64,000 bases of DNA, taken from assembly GCA_003280005.1 (NCBI GenBank), contig QCGH01000001.1, positions 1-64,000 of the forward strand. The letters are read 5' to 3'. Position numbers and translations under genes: made by a program. This DNA comes from Pelagibacteraceae bacterium AG-365-D07. GTDB taxonomy: Bacteria > Pseudomonadota > Alphaproteobacteria > Pelagibacterales > Pelagibacteraceae. The notes beneath the pieces were generated by a model. The model did not search any database and had not been told where the DNA came from. It worked only from the letters and a program-made list of their open reading frames with translations. The stretch's first letter is position 1, and each line of letters opens with the position of its first letter. Shown here piece by piece: positions 41,684-49,800 of this stretch.

Positions 41684-41757
41684 TGGTGCCCCGACCCAGA
41701 ATTGAACTGGAAACTGATCCTTACCATAGATCTGTTATACCATTTAACTATCAGGGC
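41684..41757 (-). tRNA. tRNA-Thr (GGT)
   Basis: On the minus strand: acceptor GCCCTGA/TCGGGGC (one T-G pair), D stem GTTA/TAAC with loop AATGGTA, anticodon stem GATCT/GGATC with loop ATGGTAA giving GGT, T stem with loop TTCAATT, discriminator A and encoded CCA. Position 32 is A, which is uncommon. It reads ACC and ACU. The surrounding spacer 41555-41840 holds nothing else I can support. Confidence 0.88.
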
Positions 41758-41840
41758 ATTTTATCAACAATATTGTATAAAACTCAATTTGACAAACTTC
41801 CACCTTAATTTATAAGTAATTTTAGTTTTAGGTAATTGTC

Positions 41841-42140
41841 ATGAAAATTTATACAAAAATAATTTTAGATAAAAATAATAAAATTTTAGAAGAAGAATTC
41901 TTTGAATATTCGGGTCCCTTGACGTTGGCAGGAATTCATTACACTTATGGCGCCAATAAAAATGCAAAACTTATGGAAAAGCAAGCGAAAAAAGAAAGAA
42001 GACTTGCTGAGAAGCGTGCAAAAAAACAAGCCAAAGCTCAAGAAAAAGGTTTAGTTGAAAAAGTTAATAAAGAAGATCAGTCGCTTCCTTTAGATACAGT
42101 AATCACACTAGACCATTTAACAAATCCAGATAAAAAATAG
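41841..42140 (+). CDS. Hypothetical protein with basic helical middle
   Basis: A 99-residue protein. The first 45 residues look folded (KIYTKIILDKNNKILEEEFFEY, then GPLTLAGIHYTYG), the middle is a Lys/Ala/Glu helix (about 46-72) that could be coiled coil or nucleic-acid binding, and the tail is acidic. There is no signal or span. It precedes a small basic gene and dcd. I do not recognise the family. Confidence 0.6.
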   Translation: MKIYTKIILDKNNKILEEEFFEYSGPLTLAGIHYTYGANKNAKLMEKQAKKERRLAEKRAKKQAKAQEKGLVEKVNKEDQSLPLDTVITLDHLTNPDKK

Positions 42141-42147
42141 TTAGATA

Positions 42148-42261
42148 ATGAAAAAAAAAAGAAAGCCCTCAAAGCTTGATCTTGAGTATGCTTTAAAAAA
42201 AAATCTAAAAAAAAGAAAAATTTTACAAAAAAAAATATCAAAGAAAAATGATACTAAATGA
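42148..42261 (+). CDS. Very small basic protein overlapping dcd
   Basis: A 37-codon frame from ATG 42148 to TGA 42259-42261, starting MKKKRKPSKLDLEYALKKN. Sixteen of 37 residues are Lys or Arg. It begins 8 bases after the preceding stop and overlaps the dcd start by 14 bp, so it fills the only gap in this run of genes. The spacing supports it being translated, but Lys codons are expected by chance in poly-A rich DNA. Confidence 0.4.
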   Translation: MKKKRKPSKLDLEYALKKNLKKRKILQKKISKKNDTK

Positions 42262-42799
42262 TAAACAAATAACCAAGCTTGCTAAGGAAAATCAAATGAT
42301 AGATCCTTTTGTAAACAAAAGTGTATCAAAAGGTATAAGTCATGGGCTAAACTCATTCGGATATGATCTTAGATGTGGATCTGAGTTTAAAATATTTACT
42401 AATATAATGGGTGCTACCGCAGATCCAAAAAATTTTAGCGAGGACAATTTTATAACAGTAAATGGAGAAGATTCTATTTTAATCCCACCAAATTCATTTG
42501 CATTAGCCAGTAGTCTTGAATATTTTAAAATGCCTAGGAATATTACAGGACTAGTTACAGCAAAATCTACATATGCAAGGTGTGGGTTAGGAACTCCACC
42601 TACAGTTCTTGAAGCTGGATGGCATGGAAATTTAGTTCTTGAATTTTCAAATCATACAAGCAATTCTATAAAGTTATACGCAAATAGTGGAGCAGCTCAA
42701 ATTTTATTTTTCCAAGGAGAGCAACCAGAAATATCGTATGCAGATAGAGAAGGAAAATACCAAGGTCAGACTGGTATAACTCTAGCAAAGTCAAAATAA
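42248..42799 (+). CDS. dcd: dCTP deaminase
   Basis: A 183-residue trimeric deaminase of the dUTPase fold. GLNSFGYDLRCGSEF, TAKSTYARCGL (with the conserved Ser-x-x-Ala-Arg) and TVLEAGWHGNLVLEF (catalytic Glu) are present, ending AQILFFQG and a nucleotide-binding tail with YQGQTGITLAK. It converts dCTP to dUTP. It ends three bases before murA. Confidence 0.95.
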   Translation: MILNDKQITKLAKENQMIDPFVNKSVSKGISHGLNSFGYDLRCGSEFKIFTNIMGATADPKNFSEDNFITVNGEDSILIPPNSFALASSLEYFKMPRNITGLVTAKSTYARCGLGTPPTVLEAGWHGNLVLEFSNHTSNSIKLYANSGAAQILFFQGEQPEISYADREGKYQGQTGITLAKSK

Positions 42800-42802
42800 A
42801 AA

Positions 42803-44071
42803 ATGAAAAGATTTATAATAAAAGGCCCTAATAAAGCTATTAAGGGTGAAGTAGAAATAAGTGGTGCAAAAAATTCATGCCTGCCACTAATGGCTGCATC
42901 GATTTTATTTAAAAACAAAGTGACCTTAAACAATGTTCCTTTTGTAAAAGATATATTTACAATGAAAGATCTTTTAGTTTCCTTAGGTGCGAATGTAAAA
43001 TATTCAGAAGTAAATAAAAAAATGACAATTATAAATAAACAAAATCATAAATTAGTAGTTCCTTATAATCTTGTTTCAACAATGAGAGCTGGCGTCTTAA
43101 CTATGGGTCCATTATTATCTAGATATCCAAAGAAAGAAATAAAAGTTGCCTTAGGTGGCGGTTGTGCTTTAGGAGTCAGAGATACTAATTGGCACCTAGC
43201 AGGTTTTAAAAGCCTAGGTGCAAAAAATAACTTACATAAAGGATATGTAAATATATCCAGCCAAAAAGGTTTAAATGGAAATAATTATAAATTTCCAAAA
43301 GTTACAGTTACAGGAACTTCAAATTTAATAATGGCATCTATATTTGCAAAAGGAACTCACTTTATAAAAAATATTTCTATTGAGCCAGAAGTCATTGATC
43401 TAATTAATTTTTTAAATAATTCAGGCGCAAAAATTAAATTCTTAGGAAAAAGATCAATTAAAATTACAGGTATCAAAGAACTAATAAACGGAAGCCATAC
43501 GATTATTGGAGATAGAATTGAGGCATTTAGCTATTTATGTGTTGGCGCAATAACAAATGGAAAAATTAAAATTAATAATATTAATCCAAACCACCTTAGA
43601 TCCGAAATTATGACTTTAAAAAAAATTGGTTATACAATTGATACTAATATCAATTCAATAAAAATAAACTCGGGAAAAAAATTAAAACCAGTAAATCTAA
43701 AAACAGGACCGTTTCCAAATTTTGCAACAGACAATATGCCTTTAGTAATGGCAGTATTGACAAAGATTCCAGGCAAAAGTGAAATTGAAGAGACAATATT
43801 TTCCAACAGATTTATGGCAGCCCCTGAACTTAATAGAATGGGAGCAAAGATAAGTATAAAAAAAAATAAGGCAATAATTATTGGTCAAAAAAAACTTATT
43901 TCAGCAGATTGTATTTCCTCAGATTTAAGAACAACTTTTTCAATTATTCTTGGAGCAATTACAGCAGAAGGTTCATCAACAATTTCAAGAATTTATCATG
44001 GTTTAAGAGGATACTATAATCTTGAAGCAAAACTTAAGAAAATTGGAGTTAAAATAGTTTCAAAAAATTAG
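42803..44071 (+). CDS. murA: UDP-N-acetylglucosamine 1-carboxyvinyltransferase
   Basis: A 422-residue EPSP-synthase-fold enzyme. EISGAKNSCLPLMAASIL, TMRAGVLTMGPLL and GGGCALGVRDTNWHLAGF (with the PEP-binding Cys) mark the active site, and FATDNMPLVMAVLT and NRFMAAPELNRMGA lie in the C-terminal half. It catalyses the first committed step of peptidoglycan synthesis. The Cys loop deviates from the usual IGxRPVDLH by reading LGVRDTNWH. Confidence 0.95.
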   Translation: MKRFIIKGPNKAIKGEVEISGAKNSCLPLMAASILFKNKVTLNNVPFVKDIFTMKDLLVSLGANVKYSEVNKKMTIINKQNHKLVVPYNLVSTMRAGVLTMGPLLSRYPKKEIKVALGGGCALGVRDTNWHLAGFKSLGAKNNLHKGYVNISSQKGLNGNNYKFPKVTVTGTSNLIMASIFAKGTHFIKNISIEPEVIDLINFLNNSGAKIKFLGKRSIKITGIKELINGSHTIIGDRIEAFSYLCVGAITNGKIKINNINPNHLRSEIMTLKKIGYTIDTNINSIKINSGKKLKPVNLKTGPFPNFATDNMPLVMAVLTKIPGKSEIEETIFSNRFMAAPELNRMGAKISIKKNKAIIIGQKKLISADCISSDLRTTFSIILGAITAEGSSTISRIYHGLRGYYNLEAKLKKIGVKIVSKN

Positions 44072-44470
44072 ATGGCAGAGAAATTTCTTAAAAAAATTAT
44101 ATCTCAAAATGAAGAGGATCTTAGAGTAATTTCAGCCCTTTGTTCAGAGTCAAAAATAAAACAAGCAGACATCAGGTATTTAAAAGATAATAAAATTTTT
44201 TTAGTATCGTTGGAAAGAAAAAATAAAGAAAAAAATAACGAAAATGAAAGGATAAAGAGTATATTAAAATTTGAATTTATTGACAAATCTCAATCCAAAA
44301 ATATTAATCAAGACAATGTAGATAATATTTTAGAGTTACTAGCTATAGATTTATTTAAAAAAGAAAATAATTACGAAATAGTCCTTTTATTTTCAAACAA
44401 TGGAATTATAAACCTTCTATGTGAGGTAATTGAAATAACCCTAGAGGATGTAAAAATTATAAATGATTAG
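44072..44470 (+). CDS. DUF2948 family protein
   Basis: A 132-residue cytosolic protein with ISQNEEDLRVISALCSESKIKQADIRYL, the pattern of DUF2948, a family usually sited between murA and hisD in alphaproteobacteria, as here. The middle is Lys/Asn-rich and the end is predicted strand. Biochemical role is unknown. It overlaps hisD by 8 bp. Confidence 0.8.
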   Translation: MAEKFLKKIISQNEEDLRVISALCSESKIKQADIRYLKDNKIFLVSLERKNKEKNNENERIKSILKFEFIDKSQSKNINQDNVDNILELLAIDLFKKENNYEIVLLFSNNGIINLLCEVIEITLEDVKIIND

Positions 44471-45731
44471 AGTATTAAACTGCAGAAACAAAAACTATAA
44501 AAGAAAATTAGTTCATTTTCTTGAAATTAGAAGATTAAGTAAGTCAATCGACACCTCAATCGTTCCAAAAATATTAAAAGATATAAAAAAAAATAAATTA
44601 AAAGCTGTAATTAAATATGAAAAAAAATTTACTAAAAATAGCAAAATAGTAGCCTCAAAAAAAGAGGTAAACCAATCAATAAGAAAACTAGATCCAAAAA
44701 TAAAAGAAGCTATAGATTTTTCATATTCTAGGATATTTAAATTTCATTTTATGCAAAAACCTAAAGATATTAGATACATAGATAATTTTAAAAACAAAAT
44801 AGAATACAAACATATACCAATCGAAAAAATTGGCCTGTATTGCCCAAATAATTTACCATCAAGCATGTTAATGACGGGTGTTCTTGCAAAAATTGCTAAG
44901 GTAAAAAAAATCATTGTAACTACACCCAGATTTAAGGGAAAGCTAAATCCAGCAGTAATGTATGCAGCAAAAAAGTGTGGAGTATCTAAGATAATAACAA
45001 TTGGGGGAGCTCAAGCAATTGGTTATTTAACATACATAGAAAAGGTAAATAAAATAATTGGTCCAGGCTCCGATTATGTAACTGCAGCTAAAAGGTATGT
45101 CTCTAGTCTGGTAGCAAAAGAGTCTATGGAAGCAGGACCAAGTGAAATTTTAGTTCTTGCTGATAACAAAACAAATATTAATCAAATTGGAACCAGTCTT
45201 GTTTCACAAGCAGAGCATGGTTATGAGAGCCAAAGTATATTAGTAACTAAATATGAAGAAATAATTAATAAAGTAAAAAAAAATATAAATTTTAATTTAA
45301 AAAATTTATCAAGAAAAAAAATTGCTACAAAAAGTTTAAAAAAACATGGCCTAATTATTTTATGCCAGAATGATAAACAAATTATAGAAATAATTAATGA
45401 GATAGCACCGGAACATATTGAAATATCCGTATCTAATTATAAAAAATATATTAAGAATATAATTAATGCAGGTTCAATTTGTATTGGACCCTATACACCT
45501 ATGGTTGCGACTGACTATGGATTATCAATGACAAACCATGTGCTTCCAACAAAAGGTTCAGCTAAATTTTCCTCAGGACTAAATCTAGGCGAATATTATA
45601 AAAAAATAAGTTACGTTACACTTACAAAAAAATTTGTTGCAAAAACTGGAAAATTTGGGATAACACTCGGGAATTTTGAAGGTTTGACTGGTCACGCTGA
45701 ATCAATCAAATCAAGAATGAGGAGAAAATAG
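44463..45731 (+). CDS. hisD: Histidinol dehydrogenase
   Basis: A 422-residue NAD- and zinc-dependent enzyme catalysing the last two steps of histidine synthesis. IGLYCPNN, ITIGGAQAIGYL, AGPSEILVLAD, SQAEHGYESQSILV (zinc Gln and His), APEHIEI and TNHVLPTKGSAKFSSGLN are recognisable. Several usually fixed segments differ: GPGN reads GPGS, the ID-M-x-AGPSE lead reads ESMEAGPSE, and GDYGAGPNH reads TDYGLSMTNH. It precedes infA by one base. Confidence 0.93.
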   Translation: MIRVLNCRNKNYKRKLVHFLEIRRLSKSIDTSIVPKILKDIKKNKLKAVIKYEKKFTKNSKIVASKKEVNQSIRKLDPKIKEAIDFSYSRIFKFHFMQKPKDIRYIDNFKNKIEYKHIPIEKIGLYCPNNLPSSMLMTGVLAKIAKVKKIIVTTPRFKGKLNPAVMYAAKKCGVSKIITIGGAQAIGYLTYIEKVNKIIGPGSDYVTAAKRYVSSLVAKESMEAGPSEILVLADNKTNINQIGTSLVSQAEHGYESQSILVTKYEEIINKVKKNINFNLKNLSRKKIATKSLKKHGLIILCQNDKQIIEIINEIAPEHIEISVSNYKKYIKNIINAGSICIGPYTPMVATDYGLSMTNHVLPTKGSAKFSSGLNLGEYYKKISYVTLTKKFVAKTGKFGITLGNFEGLTGHAESIKSRMRRK

Positions 45732-45732
45732 A

Positions 45733-45954
45733 TTGGCAAAAGAAGATGGAATTTTAGAGTATAGAGGCAAAATTTTAAAGGCTTTGCCAAATGCCATGTT
45801 TGAAGTTTTGTTAATTGAAAATGGACATAAAGTAATAGGTTATACAGCTGGTAAATTAAAAAAAGGAAGAATTCGTTTACTAGAGGGTGATGAAGTGCTT
45901 TGCTCAGTAAGTCCATATGATTTAGCACGTTGTAGGATAACCTGGAGATATTAA
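45733..45954 (+). CDS. infA: Translation initiation factor IF-1
   Basis: A 73-residue OB-fold protein starting at TTG (MAKEDGILEYRGKILKALPNAMF), with GHKVIGYTAGKLKKGRIRLLEGDEV and PYDLARCRITWRY at the end. Length and sequence are standard for IF-1. The stop is two bases from tRNA-Phe, so the tRNA is probably processed from the same transcript. Confidence 0.96.
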   Translation: MAKEDGILEYRGKILKALPNAMFEVLLIENGHKVIGYTAGKLKKGRIRLLEGDEVLCSVSPYDLARCRITWRY

Positions 45955-45956
45955 AT

Positions 45957-46031
45957 GGCCTTGTAGCTCAGTAGTAGAGCAGTACCCTGAAAAGGTATGT
46001 GTCGTTTGTGCGATTCAAACCAAGGCCACCA
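45957..46031 (+). tRNA. tRNA-Phe (GAA)
   Basis: Acceptor GGCCTTG/CAAGGCC, D stem GCTC/GAGC, anticodon stem GTACC/GGTAT with loop CTGAAAA giving GAA, T stem GTTTG/CAAAC, discriminator A and encoded CCA. Two positions are odd: the D loop AGTAGTA has only one G where G18-G19 is normal, and the T loop TGCGATT has G at position 55 where U is near-universal. G18 normally pairs with pseudouridine 55. Confidence 0.92.
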
Positions 46032-46097
46032 CTCAAAAAAGTATGTGTCATTAAATAACTTCTTGAACTAATTTTAAAAATGCTTTAACAAGCCTTC

Positions 46098-46114
46098 AAG
46101 CTAAATTTTAGCTT
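46098..46114 (+). terminator. Weak stem-loop between tRNA-Phe and cspA
   Basis: AAGCTA (46098-46103) pairs with TAGCTT (46109-46114) around AATTT, followed by TAATAATAA, not a clean U tract. It could end the infA-tRNA transcript or be part of the cold-shock gene leader, which lies 29 bases downstream. Confidence 0.3.
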
Positions 46115-46142
46115 TAATAATAACAACGAGGAAAGAGTACAA

Positions 46143-46352
46143 ATGAGTCTAAAAGGTAAAATAAAATGGTACAATAGCAAAAAGGGCTATGGTTTCATTG
46201 AACGTGAAGATAAAGAAAAAGATGTGTTCGTGCATGCGAGCGCAGTAAGAGATGCAGGATTAAAATTCTTGAATGAAGGTGATGAACTCACTTTTGATGT
46301 AGAGGATGCTGATAAAGGTCCTGCGGCTGTTAACTTACAGAAAACGTCGTAA
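46143..46352 (+). CDS. cspA: Cold-shock domain protein
   Basis: A 69-residue single cold-shock domain. KGKIKWYNSKKGYGFIE holds RNP1 (KGYGFIE) and DVFVHASAV is RNP2. It binds single-stranded RNA or DNA as a chaperone. A GAGGAAAG sequence before the ATG is a fairly strong ribosome binding site. Unlike most genes here it has spacers of more than 100 bp on both sides, consistent with its own transcript. Confidence 0.95.
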   Translation: MSLKGKIKWYNSKKGYGFIEREDKEKDVFVHASAVRDAGLKFLNEGDELTFDVEDADKGPAAVNLQKTS

Positions 46353-46370
46353 ATCTTAATCATCAACATT

Positions 46371-46421
46371 ATTGTATAGGGATATATTAGTAAAAATTTA
46401 CTAATTCTATTCCTATACAAT
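46371..46421 (+). terminator. Long imperfect hairpin after cspA
   Basis: ATTGTATAGG (46371-46380) pairs perfectly with CCTATACAAT (46412-46421), and an inner TTAGTAAA/TTTACTAA pair closes near the centre, giving about 20 paired positions with a small internal bulge. It starts 19 bases past the cspA stop. It is symmetrical enough to work in either direction; no long U tract follows, so it may act as a terminator, an RNA-stability element or a regulatory structure. Confidence 0.5.
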
Positions 46422-46511
46422 TCAGTCTTGATATTTCAAATTTTAGTGATATCTAAACACTTATGATTAAAAACATTAGTACATTTAGACAAACTAACAG
46501 ACATATTCATC

Positions 46512-46527
46512 ATGGCTGCAAGGCCAT
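46512..46527 (+). terminator. Short GC hairpin upstream of tRNA-His
   Basis: ATGGC (46512-46516) and GCCAT (46523-46527) flank TGCAAG, followed by TTATTAAT. It is a locally GC-richer stem in a 190-bp gene-free stretch and may be a weak terminator. The rest of 46422-46613 shows only AT-rich sequence with possible promoter elements. Confidence 0.3.
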
Positions 46528-46613
46528 TTATTAATCATTTTAAAATTTAAATTAAACCAAAAATAATATAAAAATAGAAAGGATAACTAATATAGGTTAT
46601 ATTATCGACACAT

Positions 46614-46685
46614 GCCCGATTGGTGTAGTGGTTAGCACGAGTCTCTGTGGAAGACTAGGGTCCTTTTCAATTAAGGAATCGGGTA
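46614..46685 (+). tRNA. tRNA-His (GTG)
   Basis: Acceptor GCCCGAT/ATCGGGT (a G1-U72 pair), D stem GTGT/GCAC, anticodon stem AGTCT/AGACT with loop CTGTGGA giving GTG, a four-base variable loop, T stem TCCTT/AAGGA with loop TTCAATT. The discriminator is A73, not C73, and CCA is not encoded. A73 with no encoded G-1 is a known alphaproteobacterial departure from other bacteria. It lies 43 bp before hisS. Confidence 0.93.
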
Positions 46686-46728
46686 CCGATAAATGTAATG
46701 TGGCGAAATTTATAAATGTTATTAATTT

Positions 46729-48132
46729 ATGAGTAATAATAAAAAAATACCTAAGTTACCAATTGGTTTCACCGATATTTCTGGAACTGATTTTGAAATT
46801 AAGAAAAAAGTAATTAAAACTTTAGAGGATAATTTTATAAATTATGGCTTTGCGCCTTTAGAACAATCAACGTTCGAAATAAGTGAAAATATTGGTAGTT
46901 TTATAGCTGACGATCCCGAAAATCCCATGGCAGATGTTTATACATTTGAGGATTCTAAAGAGTCTATTACTTATCGTTATGATATGACTGCTGGATTGGC
47001 TCGTTCATATGCAGCTTCATATTTAGATCTGCCATCAATCTATAAGAGGTACAGTGTAGGCGATGTTGCGAGGCGCGAGAAGCCACAAAAAAAAATTAGA
47101 TTAAAATCATTTACGCAAGCAGATTGCGATATAATTGGAAATGTTGAAAAACCAAAGGCCAATGCAGAGTTATGTAATCTTATTGCGGATTCTCTTCAAA
47201 AATTAAATTTTTCAAAAGATGAATTCAAAATATGTATAAGTAACAGAAAAATAATAGAAGGTCTTATAAATGAACTTAAAATAACTAATGAAAAACAAAA
47301 ATTAGCAGTATTTAGAGCAATAGATAAAGTTAGTAATCCAAATATTGGTATAGCTGGAGTTAAAGATCTATTAGGTAGCGAAAGACGAGATAAGTCTGGC
47401 GCAGTTACAAAAGGAGCTAATCTTTCCAGAGATCAAATTCAGCAAATAATCGGCTGTTTAGACATTAAAGATTTTAAAAAATTAAGTACTGTTTTAAAGA
47501 ATCCTCTATCTAGAGAGGGAATAGAAGAAACCAATAAACTATTTGAAATTCTTAACTATGGTAAATATTTAGATCAAATAAATTTTTCAATCGAAAAAGT
47601 TCGGGCAATAAATTATTATTCTGGTTGGCTGGTTGAAACTGAAATTAATTTACCAAATTTTGGAAATGGTCTCTCGGTCTGTTCAGGGGGAGAATATGCA
47701 AACCTTATTGGTTCATTTAAAGGTCCATCCACACCCATGCCAGGTGTAGGTATAAGTTTTGGCGTGACAAGAATATCTGCGATTTTATCTGAAATAAAAA
47801 AGTTGGAAATTGAAGAAAAAAATCCTGTTTTGGTCTGTGTTATGGATAAAAAATATTTAGCTAAATATTATGAAATTTTAGATGAAATGAGATCAAACAG
47901 AATTAGTTCTGAAATATTTCTTAATCCAGATAAAAATATGGGAAAACAACTAACTTATGCTTCAAAACGTAAAAACTCAGTGGCGGTTATATGTGGTGAA
48001 AATGAATTTAAAGATGAAACAGTTACATTAAAAAACCTATTAGCAGTAAAAGGGGATAAAAATCTTCAAGTTACTGTCCCAAGAAAAGATTTAATTAATG
48101 AAGTCAGAAAAATTATATCCAAAAATAATTAA
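46729..48132 (+). CDS. hisS: Histidyl-tRNA synthetase
   Basis: A 467-residue class II synthetase. Motif 1 and SITYRYDMTAGLARSYA, motif 2 VGDVARREKPQ, and VRAINYYSGWLVETEI and CSGGEYANLIGSF (motif 3 region) are in order, then an anticodon-binding domain. Departures from the usual HisRS are notable: RGLDYYTG reads RAINYYSG and GGRYD reads GGEYAN. These may relate to the A73 tRNA-His just upstream. It overlaps hisZ by 35 bp. Confidence 0.92.
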   Translation: MSNNKKIPKLPIGFTDISGTDFEIKKKVIKTLEDNFINYGFAPLEQSTFEISENIGSFIADDPENPMADVYTFEDSKESITYRYDMTAGLARSYAASYLDLPSIYKRYSVGDVARREKPQKKIRLKSFTQADCDIIGNVEKPKANAELCNLIADSLQKLNFSKDEFKICISNRKIIEGLINELKITNEKQKLAVFRAIDKVSNPNIGIAGVKDLLGSERRDKSGAVTKGANLSRDQIQQIIGCLDIKDFKKLSTVLKNPLSREGIEETNKLFEILNYGKYLDQINFSIEKVRAINYYSGWLVETEINLPNFGNGLSVCSGGEYANLIGSFKGPSTPMPGVGISFGVTRISAILSEIKKLEIEEKNPVLVCVMDKKYLAKYYEILDEMRSNRISSEIFLNPDKNMGKQLTYASKRKNSVAVICGENEFKDETVTLKNLLAVKGDKNLQVTVPRKDLINEVRKIISKNN

Positions 48133-49120
48133 TTTTATTAAATCAAAAGGATTTAAAGAGTTAAGCCTTAATCCTGTTATTAATATTAAATATATTAGAG
48201 ATGAAAAATTAAAAAAATATCTTTTTACTTTCAAAGATAATAAAACAAATACAACTTTTGCATTAAGACCGGATCTAAGCTTGATGAGTTTAATTGAGTT
48301 TTCAAAAACAAAAAATAAACAAAAAAGTAAAATCTTTTATTCTGGGGAGTCTTACAGAAAAAATAAAAATATAAACTCACAGATTGGATTTGAAATTTAT
48401 AATTCTAATAAAAAAGAAGACGAAACAGAAATTATAAATATTAGTGCTAAAATATTTGAAAATGTTATTGGAAAAAAAGGAGATATCAGCTTGGGGAATA
48501 TTGAACTGTTCTATTCAATTATTAGACAATTAGGACTACCAAAGAGATGGGAAGAGCGTTTAATTTTTTCAAGATATAACAAGAAATATTTTAAAGAAAT
48601 CTTGGAAAGACTTGAAACAAATAAATCCTTAGACGAAAACATAGAATTAGATAAAAAATTTTATATAAAAATGAAAAAATTTGATCCTAATCATATAATA
48701 GCAAATAGAACTGTAAAAGAAATATTAGAACGTTTTGAGGAAAAAATTTATTTTCAACCAAAACCATTAAATGGAAAAAGAAGTGTCAAAATCATAAAAG
48801 AATTTTTAAAAATTAAATGTCCTATTGAAAAAGCACCTTTAATTTTAAGTAATTTTTTTAAAAAAAATAAATTAAATATTCATATTTCAAAAGATTATTT
48901 TCCTATTAAAAAAAATAAAATTGGAAATCTTATCGTAAAATATAATAGTGCCGAGGTACCTGAAGTTGAAATATACGATGGCTTAGTATTCTCGATAAGA
49001 ACAAAAAAATCAAAAAATAACAATAGATCTATAATAGGAGGAACATTTAATTCGCTTAGCGATTCATTGGGCTTAAGAAAAATTAACGCCACTGGATCAG
49101 CAATTTATCTTAACAAATGA
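48098..49120 (+). CDS. hisZ: ATP phosphoribosyltransferase regulatory subunit
   Basis: A 340-residue HisRS-like protein lacking aminoacylation motifs, the pattern of HisZ. FALRPDLSLMSLIEFS and IFYSGESYRKN align with the synthetase core, and YDGLVFSIRTKK with IIGGTFNSL sits near the end. HisZ activates short-form HisG, which is encoded immediately downstream with a four-base overlap. Confidence 0.87.
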   Translation: MKSEKLYPKIINFIKSKGFKELSLNPVINIKYIRDEKLKKYLFTFKDNKTNTTFALRPDLSLMSLIEFSKTKNKQKSKIFYSGESYRKNKNINSQIGFEIYNSNKKEDETEIINISAKIFENVIGKKGDISLGNIELFYSIIRQLGLPKRWEERLIFSRYNKKYFKEILERLETNKSLDENIELDKKFYIKMKKFDPNHIIANRTVKEILERFEEKIYFQPKPLNGKRSVKIIKEFLKIKCPIEKAPLILSNFFKKNKLNIHISKDYFPIKKNKIGNLIVKYNSAEVPEVEIYDGLVFSIRTKKSKNNNRSIIGGTFNSLSDSLGLRKINATGSAIYLNK

Positions 49121-49800
49121 CAAGACAGGTAATAGTAAGTTTAGTTAGCAAGGGCAGGCTTCGCAAAGAGTCGCTCAATATTTTTAAAAGGAAAAAAATA
49201 CTTATTAAATCTGAAAAAGGTGAAAGAGATTTAATTGGATATGGGAAATACAAAAATATTCCTATAAAATTCTTGTTTCAACATGCAAGAGAATGTATAG
49301 ATGCATTATCTAATAATGCAGCCGATATCGCCATATCAGGAAAAGATTTATTATTAAACACAGAAATAGAAATACAAAAAAAAATAAAAATTTATAAAAA
49401 TTTAAATTTTGGATATGCATCATTAAAAATATTTTGTGATCATCATTGGATAGATTGTAACAGTCTGCTAGATGTTTCAGAAATAGCTACAGAAATGTTT
49501 AAGAAGTATAAGGAACCTATGAAGTGTGGAACAAAATATACTAGAATAGTAGATAATTTTTTTGAAGAAAAAAATGTTAAAAATGTAACTACAATTGTTT
49601 CCAATGGCGCAACAGAAGGCATGATACGACAAAATGCGAGTTCATTAGTGGCAGATATATCAAGTTCAGGCAGAACCGCTATGGCCAATAATTTAAAAGA
49701 AGTTGCAAATATAATGGAATCATCTGCTGTTTTAATGGCTTCAAAAAAATCACAAAATAACAAAGAAGTAAAAAAAATCCTTAAATTACTTTCCAAGTAA
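49117..49800 (+). CDS. hisG: ATP phosphoribosyltransferase, short form
   Basis: A 227-residue HisG without the C-terminal regulatory domain. LVSKGRLRKESLNIF, AADIAISGKDLLL and the PRPP loop region NGATEGMIRQNASSLVADISSSGRT are present. It catalyses the first step of histidine synthesis and needs HisZ. It ends 15 bp inside the convergent gene that begins the island. Confidence 0.93.
   Translation: MTRQVIVSLVSKGRLRKESLNIFKRKKILIKSEKGERDLIGYGKYKNIPIKFLFQHARECIDALSNNAADIAISGKDLLLNTEIEIQKKIKIYKNLNFGYASLKIFCDHHWIDCNSLLDVSEIATEMFKKYKEPMKCGTKYTRIVDNFFEEKNVKNVTTIVSNGATEGMIRQNASSLVADISSSGRTAMANNLKEVANIMESSAVLMASKKSQNNKEVKKILKLLSK

Noticed and set aside
48098-49120. Second histidyl-tRNA synthetase
   Set aside because: The protein resembles HisRS but lacks its aminoacylation motifs and is followed by short-form HisG, which requires HisZ.
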